DNA of 64,000 nucleotides. Source: Neisseria montereyensis. Its GTDB lineage: Bacteria; Pseudomonadota; Gammaproteobacteria; Burkholderiales; Neisseriaceae. The stretch lies in NCBI RefSeq assembly GCF_024834045.1, contig NZ_JANUXW010000002.1:248001-312000 (forward strand), in the 5' to 3' direction. The notes below the pieces were generated by a model. That model worked only from the letters and a program-made list of their open reading frames with translations, had not been told where the DNA came from and searched no databases. Shown here piece by piece: positions 36,274-45,868 of the stretch (its first letter is position 1; each line of letters begins with the position of its first letter). The position numbers and the translations under genes were made by a program.

Positions 36274-36304
36274 CAGGCCGTCTGAAAAGTTTTCAGACGG
36301 CCTG
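36274..36304 (+). terminator. DUS inverted-repeat terminator of leuA
   Basis: Fifteen-base perfect arms with a single-base loop, 40 bases after the leuA stop. Confidence 0.75.
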
Positions 36305-36376
36305 AATATCTTGATTGGCAAAATAGACACTTCGGGCCGCTATCGGTAAAATCCATGCCATCTGAAAAGGGAAAGC

Positions 36377-37129
36377 ATGAATATTCTGATTTGTAACGAC
36401 GATGGTTATCTGGCACCCGGTATTGCCGTGTTGGCGCGGGTGGCCGGTGAATTTGCCAATGTGCGGGTTGTCGCACCCGAACGCGACCGCAGCGGTGTCA
36501 GCAATTCGCTGACCCTAGACCGCCCGCTGCAATTGAAAGAAGCCGACAACGGTTTTTATTATGTGAACGGTACACCCACCGACTGTATTCATCTGGCTTT
36601 GCATGCTTTACCTGATTTTAAACCCGATTTGGTGCTTTCAGGTATTAACAACGGCGCCAATATGGGCGATGATACGCTTTATTCGGGTACGGTTGCGGCG
36701 GCAACGGAAGCCTATCTGCTCGGTATTCCCGCTATTGCGTTTTCGCTCAACGATTTTAGCGGGCGTTATTGGGAAACGGCTGAAAAAGCCGCGTGGATGT
36801 TATTAGAACATCTGTTAAAAAACCCGCCCGATCATCCTGTTTTATGGAATATCAATATTCCTGCTGTTGCCCCTGAAGATATTCAGGGCTGCCGGATTAC
36901 CCGTTTAGGCCGCCGCCATCATGTTCAAAGCATTGTGCCCGCCCGCAATCCGCGTGGCGAGTCGGTATATTGGATAGGCCCGGTCGGCGATATTTCCGAC
37001 CGTGAAGGCGGTACCGATTTTGCCGAAAGCGAAGCGGGTTATATTACGGTAACGCCGTTACAGATAGATCTAACCGATTACGGCAATATGGCTCATGTGG
37101 CCGGATTCTGGCAGGGGGTTGCGCCGTAA
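36377..37129 (+). CDS. surE: 5'/3'-nucleotidase SurE
   Basis: A 250-residue metal-dependent nucleoside monophosphate phosphatase. The active-site NDDG is at residues 8-11, with [23 protein letters not shown] and [25 protein letters not shown] also present. The start is preceded by a DUS-like ATGCCATCTGAA and a GGGAAAG ribosome site. It overlaps pcm (TAATG), giving the conserved surE-pcm-nlpD order. Confidence 0.96.
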   Translation: MNILICNDDGYLAPGIAVLARVAGEFANVRVVAPERDRSGVSNSLTLDRPLQLKEADNGFYYVNGTPTDCIHLALHALPDFKPDLVLSGINNGANMGDDTLYSGTVAAATEAYLLGIPAIAFSLNDFSGRYWETAEKAAWMLLEHLLKNPPDHPVLWNINIPAVAPEDIQGCRITRLGRRHHVQSIVPARNPRGESVYWIGPVGDISDREGGTDFAESEAGYITVTPLQIDLTDYGNMAHVAGFWQGVAP

Positions 37130-37788
37130 TGCATGGGAATTGGACAGGCTTTGAAAACCGCCGCCGCCGTATGATTGAACGCTTGGCGCGGATGGGTATC
37201 GGAGATTATGTTTTACAGGCGATGAGCCGTGTGCCGCGCCATCTTTTTGTTGAAGAAGCACTCCAATCCCGTGCTTATGACGAAATGTCGCTGCCGCTCG
37301 GATTGGGGCAGACCATATCCCAACCCTATACCGTTGCGAAAATGACGGAACTATTATTGGGTAATGCCCCACAAAATATGCGGCGGGTACTGGAAATCGG
37401 TACGGGCTGCGGTTATCAGACCGCTGTTTTGCTGGCACTCGAATTGCCGGAAATTTATTCGGTAGAGCGTTTGCGCCCGTTGCACGAACGTGCCAAACAC
37501 CATCTGCGCTCGGCAGGCTTATTGGCCAAAGCGCGCACGGTATGCGGCGACGGTTATTTGGGTTTGCCCGAAGTTGCCCCGTTTGATGGTATTTTGGTAA
37601 CGGCGGCGCCGGCGGAAATTCCGATTGCACTCTTGCAACAGCTCGCTATCGGCGGCAGAATGGTTTTGCCACTGGATGAAGGCGGCATACAATATTTGTG
37701 GTTGATTGAAAAAACGCCACAGGGGTATCGCGAAACCTGCGTACAGGAAGCCAACTTCGTACCGTTGGTCAGCGGTATGGATACTTAA
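37129..37788 (+). CDS. pcm: Protein-L-isoaspartate O-methyltransferase
   Basis: A 219-residue SAM-dependent methyltransferase that repairs isoaspartyl residues in damaged proteins. SAM motif I is VLEIGTGCGYQTA (near residues 86-98); the upstream LPLGLGQTISQPYTVAKMTE is the substrate-binding signature. Its ATG overlaps the surE stop codon by one base, so translation is coupled. An 8-base inverted repeat (CGATATAT, 37809-37834) follows before nlpD. Confidence 0.95.
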   Translation: MHGNWTGFENRRRRMIERLARMGIGDYVLQAMSRVPRHLFVEEALQSRAYDEMSLPLGLGQTISQPYTVAKMTELLLGNAPQNMRRVLEIGTGCGYQTAVLLALELPEIYSVERLRPLHERAKHHLRSAGLLAKARTVCGDGYLGLPEVAPFDGILVTAAPAEIPIALLQQLAIGGRMVLPLDEGGIQYLWLIEKTPQGYRETCVQEANFVPLVSGMDT

Positions 37789-37869
37789 ATTCTAAAGACT
37801 TGAGAATACGATATATTTTTATTATGATATATCGCGATTGAAACTTCAAACCAAACAGAAGGTAATAAT

Positions 37870-38778
37870 ATGTTGAAAAACACCGCATTCCGCACCGGCT
37901 CGGCTGCACTTGTTTTCATGCTGGGCGCATGCTCATGGTTGCAGCAGCCCGCTGCGCCCGTTGTGGCAGGAACAGCAGGTTCGTCTACGACGCCGACGAC
38001 CGCGCCGACCGGCCAAACCAATCCTTACGGTGCCACACCTTACGATCCGAATGCGTCCGGTAATACCGCCTCATCAAATGTTTACACCCCGCCCGCCTCT
38101 ACTTCAACCTCTTCTTCGGGCGGTGCTTATATTCCGTCTAATGCGCCGGTGGATATCAATGCGGAAACCCATACCGTAGTACGCGGCGATACGGTTTACA
38201 ATATTGCCAAACGTTATCACATCCAACAAGACGATCTGCGTCAATGGAATAATTTGGCCGATAATACGATTGGTGTCGGTCAGGTTCTGCGTGTGAAACC
38301 GACAGGCTACACTGCTCCGGCGGCCACCGCATCCAACAATACGTCTACTCCGGCTCCGACAGCCAGCGGCCCTGCTACAACACCGACCGTATCCACCGGC
38401 AGCGTGCGCACCGTTTCAGGAATTACTTGGCAGCGTCCGACTGCGGGTAATATTATTTCTTCGTTCGGCGGTAGCAATAAAGGCGTGGATATCGGCGGTA
38501 CTGCGGGTCAGGCCGTGGTTTCAGCGGCGAACGGCAAAGTGGTTTATGCCGGATCAGGCTTGCGCGGCTATGGTAATTTGGTGATTGTTCAGCATAACGA
38601 TACGTTCCTAACCGCTTACGGACACAACCAAAATATCTTGGTGAAACAAGGTCAAACCGTTAAACGCGGCCAAACCATTGCCCGTATGGGTAGTAGTGAT
38701 GCCGACCGCACCAAGCTGCATTTTGAAGTGCGTGAAAAAGGCAAACCGGTTAATCCGACCCGATTTGTTGCATTCTAA
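37870..38778 (+). CDS. nlpD: NlpD-like lipoprotein, LysM and degenerate LytM (M23) domain
   Basis: A 302-residue outer-membrane lipoprotein: lipobox LGAC (Cys21), a long Pro/Thr/Ser linker, a LysM peptidoglycan-binding domain (about 100-143) and an M23/LytM domain (about 185-300). The zinc site looks incomplete: the first His of HxxxD is Asn203 (NKGVD) and the first His of HxH is Lys282 (KLH), while His252 and His284 remain. It is therefore likely an amidase activator, not a peptidase; gonococcal NlpD is reported to activate AmiC, which this window also encodes. No rpoS follows, as expected in Neisseria. Confidence 0.92.
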   Translation: MLKNTAFRTGSAALVFMLGACSWLQQPAAPVVAGTAGSSTTPTTAPTGQTNPYGATPYDPNASGNTASSNVYTPPASTSTSSSGGAYIPSNAPVDINAETHTVVRGDTVYNIAKRYHIQQDDLRQWNNLADNTIGVGQVLRVKPTGYTAPAATASNNTSTPAPTASGPATTPTVSTGSVRTVSGITWQRPTAGNIISSFGGSNKGVDIGGTAGQAVVSAANGKVVYAGSGLRGYGNLVIVQHNDTFLTAYGHNQNILVKQGQTVKRGQTIARMGSSDADRTKLHFEVREKGKPVNPTRFVAF

Positions 38779-38805
38779 TAACGATTCGGTTATTTAAATA
38801 TAAGT

Positions 38806-38837
38806 CAGGCCGTCTGAATATTTTTTCAGACGGCCTG
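38806..38837 (+). terminator. DUS inverted-repeat terminator of nlpD
   Basis: Thirteen-base arms CAGGCCGTCTGAA/TTCAGACGGCCTG with a 6-base loop, 27 bases after nlpD. A further single DUS lies at about 38922-38933 in the gap before the next gene. Confidence 0.75.
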
Positions 38838-39075
38838 CTTTTATAATGTAAAGCTATCGCCGGATGGGAGATATATTGATAAATGTGGGTTTATTTATCG
38901 GGTATTTTATCTTTTAACGGTTTCAGACGGCCTGCAATGAAATATAATGAAAAACCATACGCGCATTTTTTATGCATGGATTGATTGCTTACAATTATTG
39001 TTTTTGTTGTTAGTCATGTGGCGATGACGGCGGAAAAGATAATAAAAAGATGAGAAGGTTGTTTTTGGGGCGGAT

Positions 39076-40854
39076 ATGAATAAAAACATGATAAAACCCA
39101 TTCTGATGATTGGTATTGCCGCCGTGCTGGGGTATAGTTTTTGGTATAGCGGATCATGGCTGAAATTGTGTTACGGTTTGGCATTGTTTTTGTTCGGCAT
39201 GCAATGCATCGAGGAAGGTTTGCGTAATGCGGCCGGCGGTACGTTGGAACGGATGATGGCCAAAAGCACATCGACTCCGGCCAAAGGGCTGTTTTTCGGA
39301 CTGGGAGCAACGTTTATTTTGCAATCCAGTACCTTGGTATCATTATTAACGATTGCCTTCCTAAGCACCGGACTGATTACCCTTGCCGGCGGTATTGCGG
39401 TGATTTTCGGCACCAATTTGGGTGCGACCAGCGGTATTTGGCTGTTGGCGCTGGCCGGGCAGAGTATCAGCCTGAGCCCGATTGCTATCCCTATGCTGGT
39501 GTTTGGTATTTTGGTGGGCTTTACCGGCAGTAAAACCAAAGCCATCGGTAGGGTTCTGGTTGGTATTGCTTTGATTTTTATCGGTATCGATGCGATTAAA
39601 GACGGTTTTCAAGCCTTAGGCGGGCAGTTTGATTTTGCTTCCGTTCATGCGGGCGGTGTTGCCGAGATAGCGATTTTTGCCACCATCGGCTTATTGTTGA
39701 CGATTGTTTTGCAATCTTCCCATGCCACATTGATTTTAACCTTAGCGGCCTTATCCGCCGGACAGATTACCGTGTTACAAGGCTTTGCCGTTGCGGTCGG
39801 CTCGAATGTGGGCAGCAGCGTATCGACGGCTTTTGTGGGCATGTTGGGCAGCGACCGGAGCGGTAAACGCTTGGCGTTGGCGCATTTATTGTTTAATGTG
39901 GTGACGGCGGCATTGTCTTTTTTATTTTGGCTGCCGCTTACCAAATTGGTAACGTGGCTGGCATCGGTAACCGGTATGGGCAGTTTGTTGCAGTTGGCGC
40001 TGTTTCATACGTTATTCAACGGTTTGGGCTTGTTGGTGTTCTGGCGGCTGCAAGAGCGCCTTGCGGCTTCGTTGTTGAAATGGTTGCCGGAAAAAGCCGA
40101 AGCCGGGCAGTTGCTGCCTGAAGGTCATCAGCCGGTAAAATCGCTTTATTTGAGCAATAATATGTTGCGTGCCGGTGATACGGCGTTAAGAGCGGTGTTT
40201 AAAGAAGTCGGCCATTTGAATGCAGTGAGTTTGGAAGTGATTTGCCATACGCTGTTTATTCCCGTTGAGGCGTTATACCAAACTCAGGAAGACGATAAAG
40301 AGCTACCGCCGCCGGCGCTGCCTTTGCAATTGGATGCGCAAGCTTATTATGAAAGCCAGTTAAAGCCGTTGTATAGCGATATTTTAGATTTCACCAGTAA
40401 AATCGATATTGACGGCGAAGTGCAGCAGCAAAAATTGGCTACCGCTCATATGGCGGCCTTTCAAATGATTGAAATTGTGAAAGAAAGCAAGCACCTGCAA
40501 AAAAATATGCAGCTTTATTTGGGGCAGCCGGATTCCCCCGTGTTTCAAGACTATATGCGGTTGCGCCGCCATCTTTTTAAAACCTTACTGCTGTTCCGTA
40601 AAATGACCGTATCGGGTTTGACGGATGAGGAAAAGTACCAACAAAGCGAAGCGTTTGCCAAGCATGTTGATTCATTAGAAACTTTTCGCGGGCGTGCTTT
40701 GGTGAAGCTGCGTAGTAAACAAATCAGCGGCTGGGAAGCTTCTTCGCTAATGAACGATATTAATTACGCCCGCCGGATTGGTTGGGGCTTACAGGAAATT
40801 GTTCATACGGAAGGTTTGGAATTTTCAGCAGAACAACAGCCGGAAGCTGCTTAA
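39076..40854 (+). CDS. Na+/phosphate cotransporter family protein (NptA/YjbB-like)
   Basis: A 592-residue protein with two inverted NptA-type repeats and a cytoplasmic C-terminal PhoU-like helical domain (about residues 355-580). The characteristic QSST motif is at residues 83-86 and a second QSSH at about 214-217, which line the Na+/phosphate site in SLC34-like carriers. It probably moves inorganic phosphate with sodium across the inner membrane. Monocistronic, ended by a DUS hairpin. Confidence 0.88.
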   Translation: MNKNMIKPILMIGIAAVLGYSFWYSGSWLKLCYGLALFLFGMQCIEEGLRNAAGGTLERMMAKSTSTPAKGLFFGLGATFILQSSTLVSLLTIAFLSTGLITLAGGIAVIFGTNLGATSGIWLLALAGQSISLSPIAIPMLVFGILVGFTGSKTKAIGRVLVGIALIFIGIDAIKDGFQALGGQFDFASVHAGGVAEIAIFATIGLLLTIVLQSSHATLILTLAALSAGQITVLQGFAVAVGSNVGSSVSTAFVGMLGSDRSGKRLALAHLLFNVVTAALSFLFWLPLTKLVTWLASVTGMGSLLQLALFHTLFNGLGLLVFWRLQERLAASLLKWLPEKAEAGQLLPEGHQPVKSLYLSNNMLRAGDTALRAVFKEVGHLNAVSLEVICHTLFIPVEALYQTQEDDKELPPPALPLQLDAQAYYESQLKPLYSDILDFTSKIDIDGEVQQQKLATAHMAAFQMIEIVKESKHLQKNMQLYLGQPDSPVFQDYMRLRRHLFKTLLLFRKMTVSGLTDEEKYQQSEAFAKHVDSLETFRGRALVKLRSKQISGWEASSLMNDINYARRIGWGLQEIVHTEGLEFSAEQQPEAA

Positions 40855-40873
40855 ACAGATAGGTCGGATAAAG

Positions 40874-40903
40874 AGGCCGTCTGAAAAGTATTTCAGACGG
40901 CCT
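40874..40903 (+). terminator. DUS inverted-repeat terminator before tilS
   Basis: Thirteen-base AG-DUS arms with a 4-base loop followed by TTTCT. Confidence 0.75.
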
Positions 40904-40927
40904 TTCTCATGAGTATGTTTTAACGAT

Positions 40928-42289
40928 ATGAAAAATAAAATGAATAAAGGCACGTCATCGGAATACCTGCCGGACGATATCCGTCGGAATTGGCCGGATT
41001 GGGTTGCGGGTGCTCGGATTGAAGTAGGGTTGAGCGGCGGCTTGGATTCGGTGGTTTTGCTGCATCTGCTGGCTGCATTGCGAGGGCAGTTTGATTTTAC
41101 TTTGCAAGCGGTGCATGTACATCACGGGTTAAATGAAAAAGCAGATGAATGGGTGGCTTTTTGTGAGGAATTATGCAGCCGATTGTCGGTACCGTTGCGG
41201 GTGGAATATGCGCATATCAACCGGCAGAGCAAGTTGGGTATTGAAGCGGCTGCCCGCAAAGAACGCTATCGGGTCTTTTCAGACGGCCGTTGTGATATTG
41301 TGGCTTTGGCACATCATCAGGATGATCAGGTGGAAACATTTATGTTGGCCGCGTTGCGTGGTGGCGGTTTGAGGGCATTGGCAGCTATGCCCGAAACACG
41401 GCCGTTAACACCTAAAATTACCATTTGGCGGCCTTTGCTGCATTATTCGCGTGAACAGTTAGAGCATTATGCCGATAAGCACGGGTTGGATTATGTGGAA
41501 GATTCAAGCAATCAAGATTCCATGTTTCTACGCAATTGGGTGCGCCATAAAGGATTACCGATATGGCGGGAGCGTTTGCCATATCTGGATAAACATATTG
41601 CCGGTAGTGTGCGTGCGTTGCAGGATGAGTTGGCTTTATTAGACGAAGTTGTGCAGCAAGATTTTGATATGATTTGCGAAGATGGTTTTTTCGACCTGAC
41701 ACGCTGGAAACGTTTGAGCGTATCGCGGCGGCGGCAGCAACTTTTACATTATAGTAAACTAAACGATTTGGGCGTGCCGACGCCGGCAGGATTGGCCGAT
41801 TTTGCCAGAGTGTTGGAAACCAAGCGGTCGGTATCGGCGGAATGGCCGTTGCCGAAGGGTAAAATTTATGCATATCGAGACCGCTTGTTTGCATTGGAAA
41901 ACGGTTGGGATGGGGCTTGTTTATGGTCGGATAAAAGCCGAAATCACAGCGGCCGTCTGAAAAATCTTTTAGAAAAAAACAATTTTACCCTTGAGCGGAA
42001 TTCGTTAGGTCTGGGTGAAGAAGTGTTAAATAACGAATGCATTATTCGGGCTGCAAATGCCGAAGATGTTATTAGAACGGCCGTTGGTCATAAAAGTGTT
42101 TGGAAAGTTTTACAAGAATATAAGGTTCCGCCCTTTATGAGAAAACATTGGCCGGTGGTTGTCGACACCCAAAATCGGTGTATGGCTATTGCCAATATTG
42201 TGGTAAGCGTTCATTATGCCAGTTTAAATGGATTTATTCCGTATTTTGATAAATTTAATCGGTTTATTTTGGAACCAAAGAAAAGGTAA
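40928..42289 (+). CDS. tilS: tRNA(Ile)-lysidine synthetase TilS
   Basis: A 453-residue PP-loop enzyme that converts C34 of the CAU-anticodon tRNA-Ile to lysidine. PP-loop SGGLDS is at residues 36-41, followed by VHVHHGL and ALAHHQDDQVET. C-terminal TilS domains are present through VPPFMRKHWPVV. Uptake-sequence cores code for VFSDGR (around 41277-41287) and for GRLKN (around 41951-41961). The start is ATG 40928 or ATG 40940. Confidence 0.93.
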   Translation: MKNKMNKGTSSEYLPDDIRRNWPDWVAGARIEVGLSGGLDSVVLLHLLAALRGQFDFTLQAVHVHHGLNEKADEWVAFCEELCSRLSVPLRVEYAHINRQSKLGIEAAARKERYRVFSDGRCDIVALAHHQDDQVETFMLAALRGGGLRALAAMPETRPLTPKITIWRPLLHYSREQLEHYADKHGLDYVEDSSNQDSMFLRNWVRHKGLPIWRERLPYLDKHIAGSVRALQDELALLDEVVQQDFDMICEDGFFDLTRWKRLSVSRRRQQLLHYSKLNDLGVPTPAGLADFARVLETKRSVSAEWPLPKGKIYAYRDRLFALENGWDGACLWSDKSRNHSGRLKNLLEKNNFTLERNSLGLGEEVLNNECIIRAANAEDVIRTAVGHKSVWKVLQEYKVPPFMRKHWPVVVDTQNRCMAIANIVVSVHYASLNGFIPYFDKFNRFILEPKKR

Positions 42290-42363
42290 AGTGTCACATT
42301 ACTACCATGCACGCTTTGCCTTTTCTGTGTTTGTAATCTGGTTATGAGAAATAAAGGTTGATT

Positions 42364-42963
42364 ATGAATGATCGTAAGATCGATCAGGCACTGGTAGAGC
42401 GGGCGCAAAAAGGTGAACATAGAGCATTCGAACTCTTGGTATCCAAATATCAGCGCCGTCTGACTAGGTTGCTGGCCCGGTTTATTAAAGATGAGCATGA
42501 AGTGAACGATGTCGCACAAGAAGCTTTGATAAAAGCCTATCGCGCATTGCCGAACTTTCGAGGAGAAAGTGCGTTTTATACTTGGCTTTATCGAATCGGT
42601 ATTAATACCGCTAAGAATTTTTTAGCAACATCCGGCAAACGGCCTTTTGTGAGTGCGGATGTTGCCAATGATGAAGGGGATATTCTCGATTTGGCAGATC
42701 AGCTTGCGGATGATCACACGCCGGAAGCGGAACTGATGAATCGGGAAATACTAGAAACGGTGGAGGCTGCTATAGCCAAACTGCCGGAAGACTTACGGAA
42801 AGCCATCTCTCTTAGGGAAATGGAAGGCTTGTCTTACGAGGAAATTGCTCAGATTATGGACTGTCCTATCGGTACCGTACGCTCGCGAATTTTTAGAGCA
42901 CGCGAGGTAATCGCTAAAGATTTACGGCCGTTGTTGGATACGTCTGAAAACCAAAGGTGGTAA
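42364..42963 (+). CDS. rpoE: ECF sigma factor RpoE/AlgU type
   Basis: A 199-residue group IV sigma factor. Region 2 includes FELLVSKYQRRLTRLLARFI, DVAQEALIKAYRALPNFRGESAFYTWLYRI; region 4 has LREMEGLSYEEIAQIMDCPIGTVRSRIFRAREV. It is closest in appearance to RpoE/AlgU, envelope-stress sigma factors. The ATG at 42364 is set by AAAGG six bases upstream; a TTG at 42358 also lies in frame. It is followed after 6 bases by an RseA-like anti-sigma gene. Confidence 0.93.
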   Translation: MNDRKIDQALVERAQKGEHRAFELLVSKYQRRLTRLLARFIKDEHEVNDVAQEALIKAYRALPNFRGESAFYTWLYRIGINTAKNFLATSGKRPFVSADVANDEGDILDLADQLADDHTPEAELMNREILETVEAAIAKLPEDLRKAISLREMEGLSYEEIAQIMDCPIGTVRSRIFRAREVIAKDLRPLLDTSENQRW

Positions 42964-42969
42964 TAAAAA

Positions 42970-43575
42970 ATGAACCAAAACAAAGACTTTGAATTTGTCT
43001 CTGCCGCCATGGACGATGATGATTTATCAGATGAAATGCTTGATAAATTATTGTCCGACAGTGAAGCACAGCAAAAATGGCATGAATATCATGTTATTGG
43101 CGATTATATGCGATATGCCAAATCAGTTTCCGGTGCCGGTGCAAACACAAACGACATGGCAACTGAAAAACATATAGCCGCTAATCATATGAATAACGGC
43201 AAATCACAACACATACACAAACCTGAAATGATTGAAAATAAAGCTGCTGCGAATCAGGCGTTTTACGGATTCGCGGTTGTCGCCAGTGTCTTGGCGGTGG
43301 CTGTCGGCGTATGGCAGTTCTGGCCGAGTAGCCGTATAGACAGCGGCGCGGCGGTCGTGCAAAAAAACGCACCTGCAGATAATCTCGGAGAGGGGATTGT
43401 GCCGGTGGGTAGCCAAAGTGACTCGGCTAAAACCGATCCGGTTGCCAATGCAGAAGCACAGGGCGCGGTTGTTCCGAATGCGGCACGCGAAAATCAAACC
43501 AATACGGTAGAGAAGCAGTCTGCCGTTAGGGTGGAAAAAATACCCGGACAGAGTGCTTCTGATAGTATGAATTAG
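42970..43575 (+). CDS. rseA: RseA-like anti-sigma factor
   Basis: A 201-residue single-pass membrane protein. The cytoplasmic N-terminus (FEFVSAAMDDDDLSDEMLDKLL...WHEYHVIGDYMR, residues 8-48) matches the RseA_N domain that sequesters RpoE. A transmembrane helix lies near residues 97-115 (FYGFAVVASVLAVAVGVWQF), and the periplasmic tail of about 85 residues is low in complexity and rich in Ala, Asn and Asp. No rseB or mucD gene follows. This differs from the meningococcal RpoE partner MseR, a small zinc-binding protein. Confidence 0.85.
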   Translation: MNQNKDFEFVSAAMDDDDLSDEMLDKLLSDSEAQQKWHEYHVIGDYMRYAKSVSGAGANTNDMATEKHIAANHMNNGKSQHIHKPEMIENKAAANQAFYGFAVVASVLAVAVGVWQFWPSSRIDSGAAVVQKNAPADNLGEGIVPVGSQSDSAKTDPVANAEAQGAVVPNAARENQTNTVEKQSAVRVEKIPGQSASDSMN

Positions 43576-43619
43576 TTATATGTCGTTCTAAATAGTTGAT
43601 ATAACCTGATAATCAAATG

Positions 43620-43651
43620 ATAGGCCGTCTGAAAATTTTCAGACGGCCTAT
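43620..43651. terminator. DUS palindrome terminator rseA/hemB
   Basis: A perfect 30-base palindrome (43621-43650) made of two AG-DUS, flanked by A/T on both sides, between convergent genes. Confidence 0.85.
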
Positions 43652-43664
43652 TGTTTTTATCGTA

Positions 43665-44705
<1,041 letters not shown>

Positions 44706-44778
44706 TTATCATTATACGTTTTTTATCTTCAGGATATAAGGGGCAGGAAATGTTGCAGGTAAGGTGGCATGATATGGG

Positions 44779-44824
44779 GGCCGTCTGAATGGTGGAATAG
44801 TAGCTGTTGGGTTTTCAGACGGCC
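44779..44824 (-). terminator. DUS inverted pair between traB and hemB
   Basis: Eleven-base arms GGCCGTCTGAA/TTCAGACGGCC with a 24-base loop; lies downstream of traB and upstream of hemB on the minus strand. Confidence 0.6.
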
Positions 44825-44864
44825 TAAAAGAGTATCTTCAAATTATTTTATTCGTAAAGACAGC

Positions 44865-45800
44865 TTATTGTGATGTCGTAATCAGAATCGGTTCGACTTG
44901 GTAGCCACGTAGGCGCAATTGTTGAATCAGGCCTTGTTCGCCGAATAAATGGCCGGAACCGACGGCAACCAAAGAGGGAGCGGCGGGTAATAAATCATCC
45001 AGTTTTTTCAACCATTTCTGATTCCGTTCGTTTAATAATTGTTCATGGAAAAAGTATTTCCAAATAACATAATCCTGATGAGGAAGAAATTTTAACAGTT
45101 CTTGGTCGTCATTGATTTTTGTCCATATTTTTGTGGCCTGTTGTTGCTCATAGAGGCGAACCAGCATTTCTTGCTCTTTATTGGCATGGTTTTGATGGGT
45201 AATCATCATATCCAAACTGCGGATGAGAACATCATCGGGGATGTTGCTCAAATAATAAATGGGTTCCATACGTTCGAGTGAAAGAATGGTTTTGTTGCGC
45301 TCTTTCGCTTGCTGAATCAGTAGGTTGTCTATGCCGTAATAAAAAGAATAGCCTTTGGGGGAATAGAGGGTTTGCAGGGTAATCCAAAGCATCCAAGGGC
45401 GGATGCGGCTGTCGCCGTTGATGTGAAACGGCGGCTCGTTTTGCCGTGTCATCTCGGCGATGGCGTCCATTCGTTTTTTGCCTAATGTTTCATTGAGGGT
45501 TTGTTGGCTGTATGCCAATAATCGAAGTTGTTCGGCTTCATTGCTATGCTGGGGTTGTAATAAATCGTCGGGGTTGGATTCGATAATGAGCTGTCGGCTT
45601 TTTTTCAAGGCTTCGAGATAGGGTGGCGGCAGTGTGCTGTTGATTTTGCCGATATGTAGTGTGCCGAGCAGATAGGTATCCGGCTGTCCTTTTTTGGTGG
45701 CTTTCCAAAGAAAGGTTTCGGCATCTGGTTTGTTTTGTGCCCATCCGACAGCACTGAAAACAATGAAAAGAATAAAGGTAAAGAGTGTTCTAAGTATCAT
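44865..45800 (-). CDS. TraB/GumN family protein
   Basis: A 311-residue exported protein with a signal peptide (residues 1-21, ending VGWAQ). The TraB/GumN signature appears as YLLGTLHIG near residues 42-51, and the C-terminal VAVGSGHLFGEQGLIQQLRLRGYQV holds the second conserved GxxH element. This family, related to Tiki proteases, is probably periplasmic with proposed metalloprotease activity not shown for most bacterial members. Downstream of amiC on the same strand, separated by a terminator. Confidence 0.85.
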   Translation of the reverse strand: MILRTLFTFILFIVFSAVGWAQNKPDAETFLWKATKKGQPDTYLLGTLHIGKINSTLPPPYLEALKKSRQLIIESNPDDLLQPQHSNEAEQLRLLAYSQQTLNETLGKKRMDAIAEMTRQNEPPFHINGDSRIRPWMLWITLQTLYSPKGYSFYYGIDNLLIQQAKERNKTILSLERMEPIYYLSNIPDDVLIRSLDMMITHQNHANKEQEMLVRLYEQQQATKIWTKINDDQELLKFLPHQDYVIWKYFFHEQLLNERNQKWLKKLDDLLPAAPSLVAVGSGHLFGEQGLIQQLRLRGYQVEPILITTSQ

Positions 45801-45820
45801 TATGTATCCGTATTGGATTT

Positions 45821-45845
45821 AAAAAGCCCTGAGTGTATCAGGGCT
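45821..45845 (-). terminator. Rho-independent terminator of amiC
   Basis: Eight-base arms AGCCCTGA/TCAGGGCT, 5-base loop; on the minus strand it runs into TTTTT. A single AG-DUS lies at about 45855-45866 between it and the amiC stop. Confidence 0.8.
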
Positions 45846-45868
45846 GTTTGATTGAGGCCGTCTGAAAG

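Noticed and set aside
37870-39075. rpoS after nlpD
   Set aside because: The gene order suggested it, but the next gene is a Na/Pi cotransporter; Neisseria lack rpoS.
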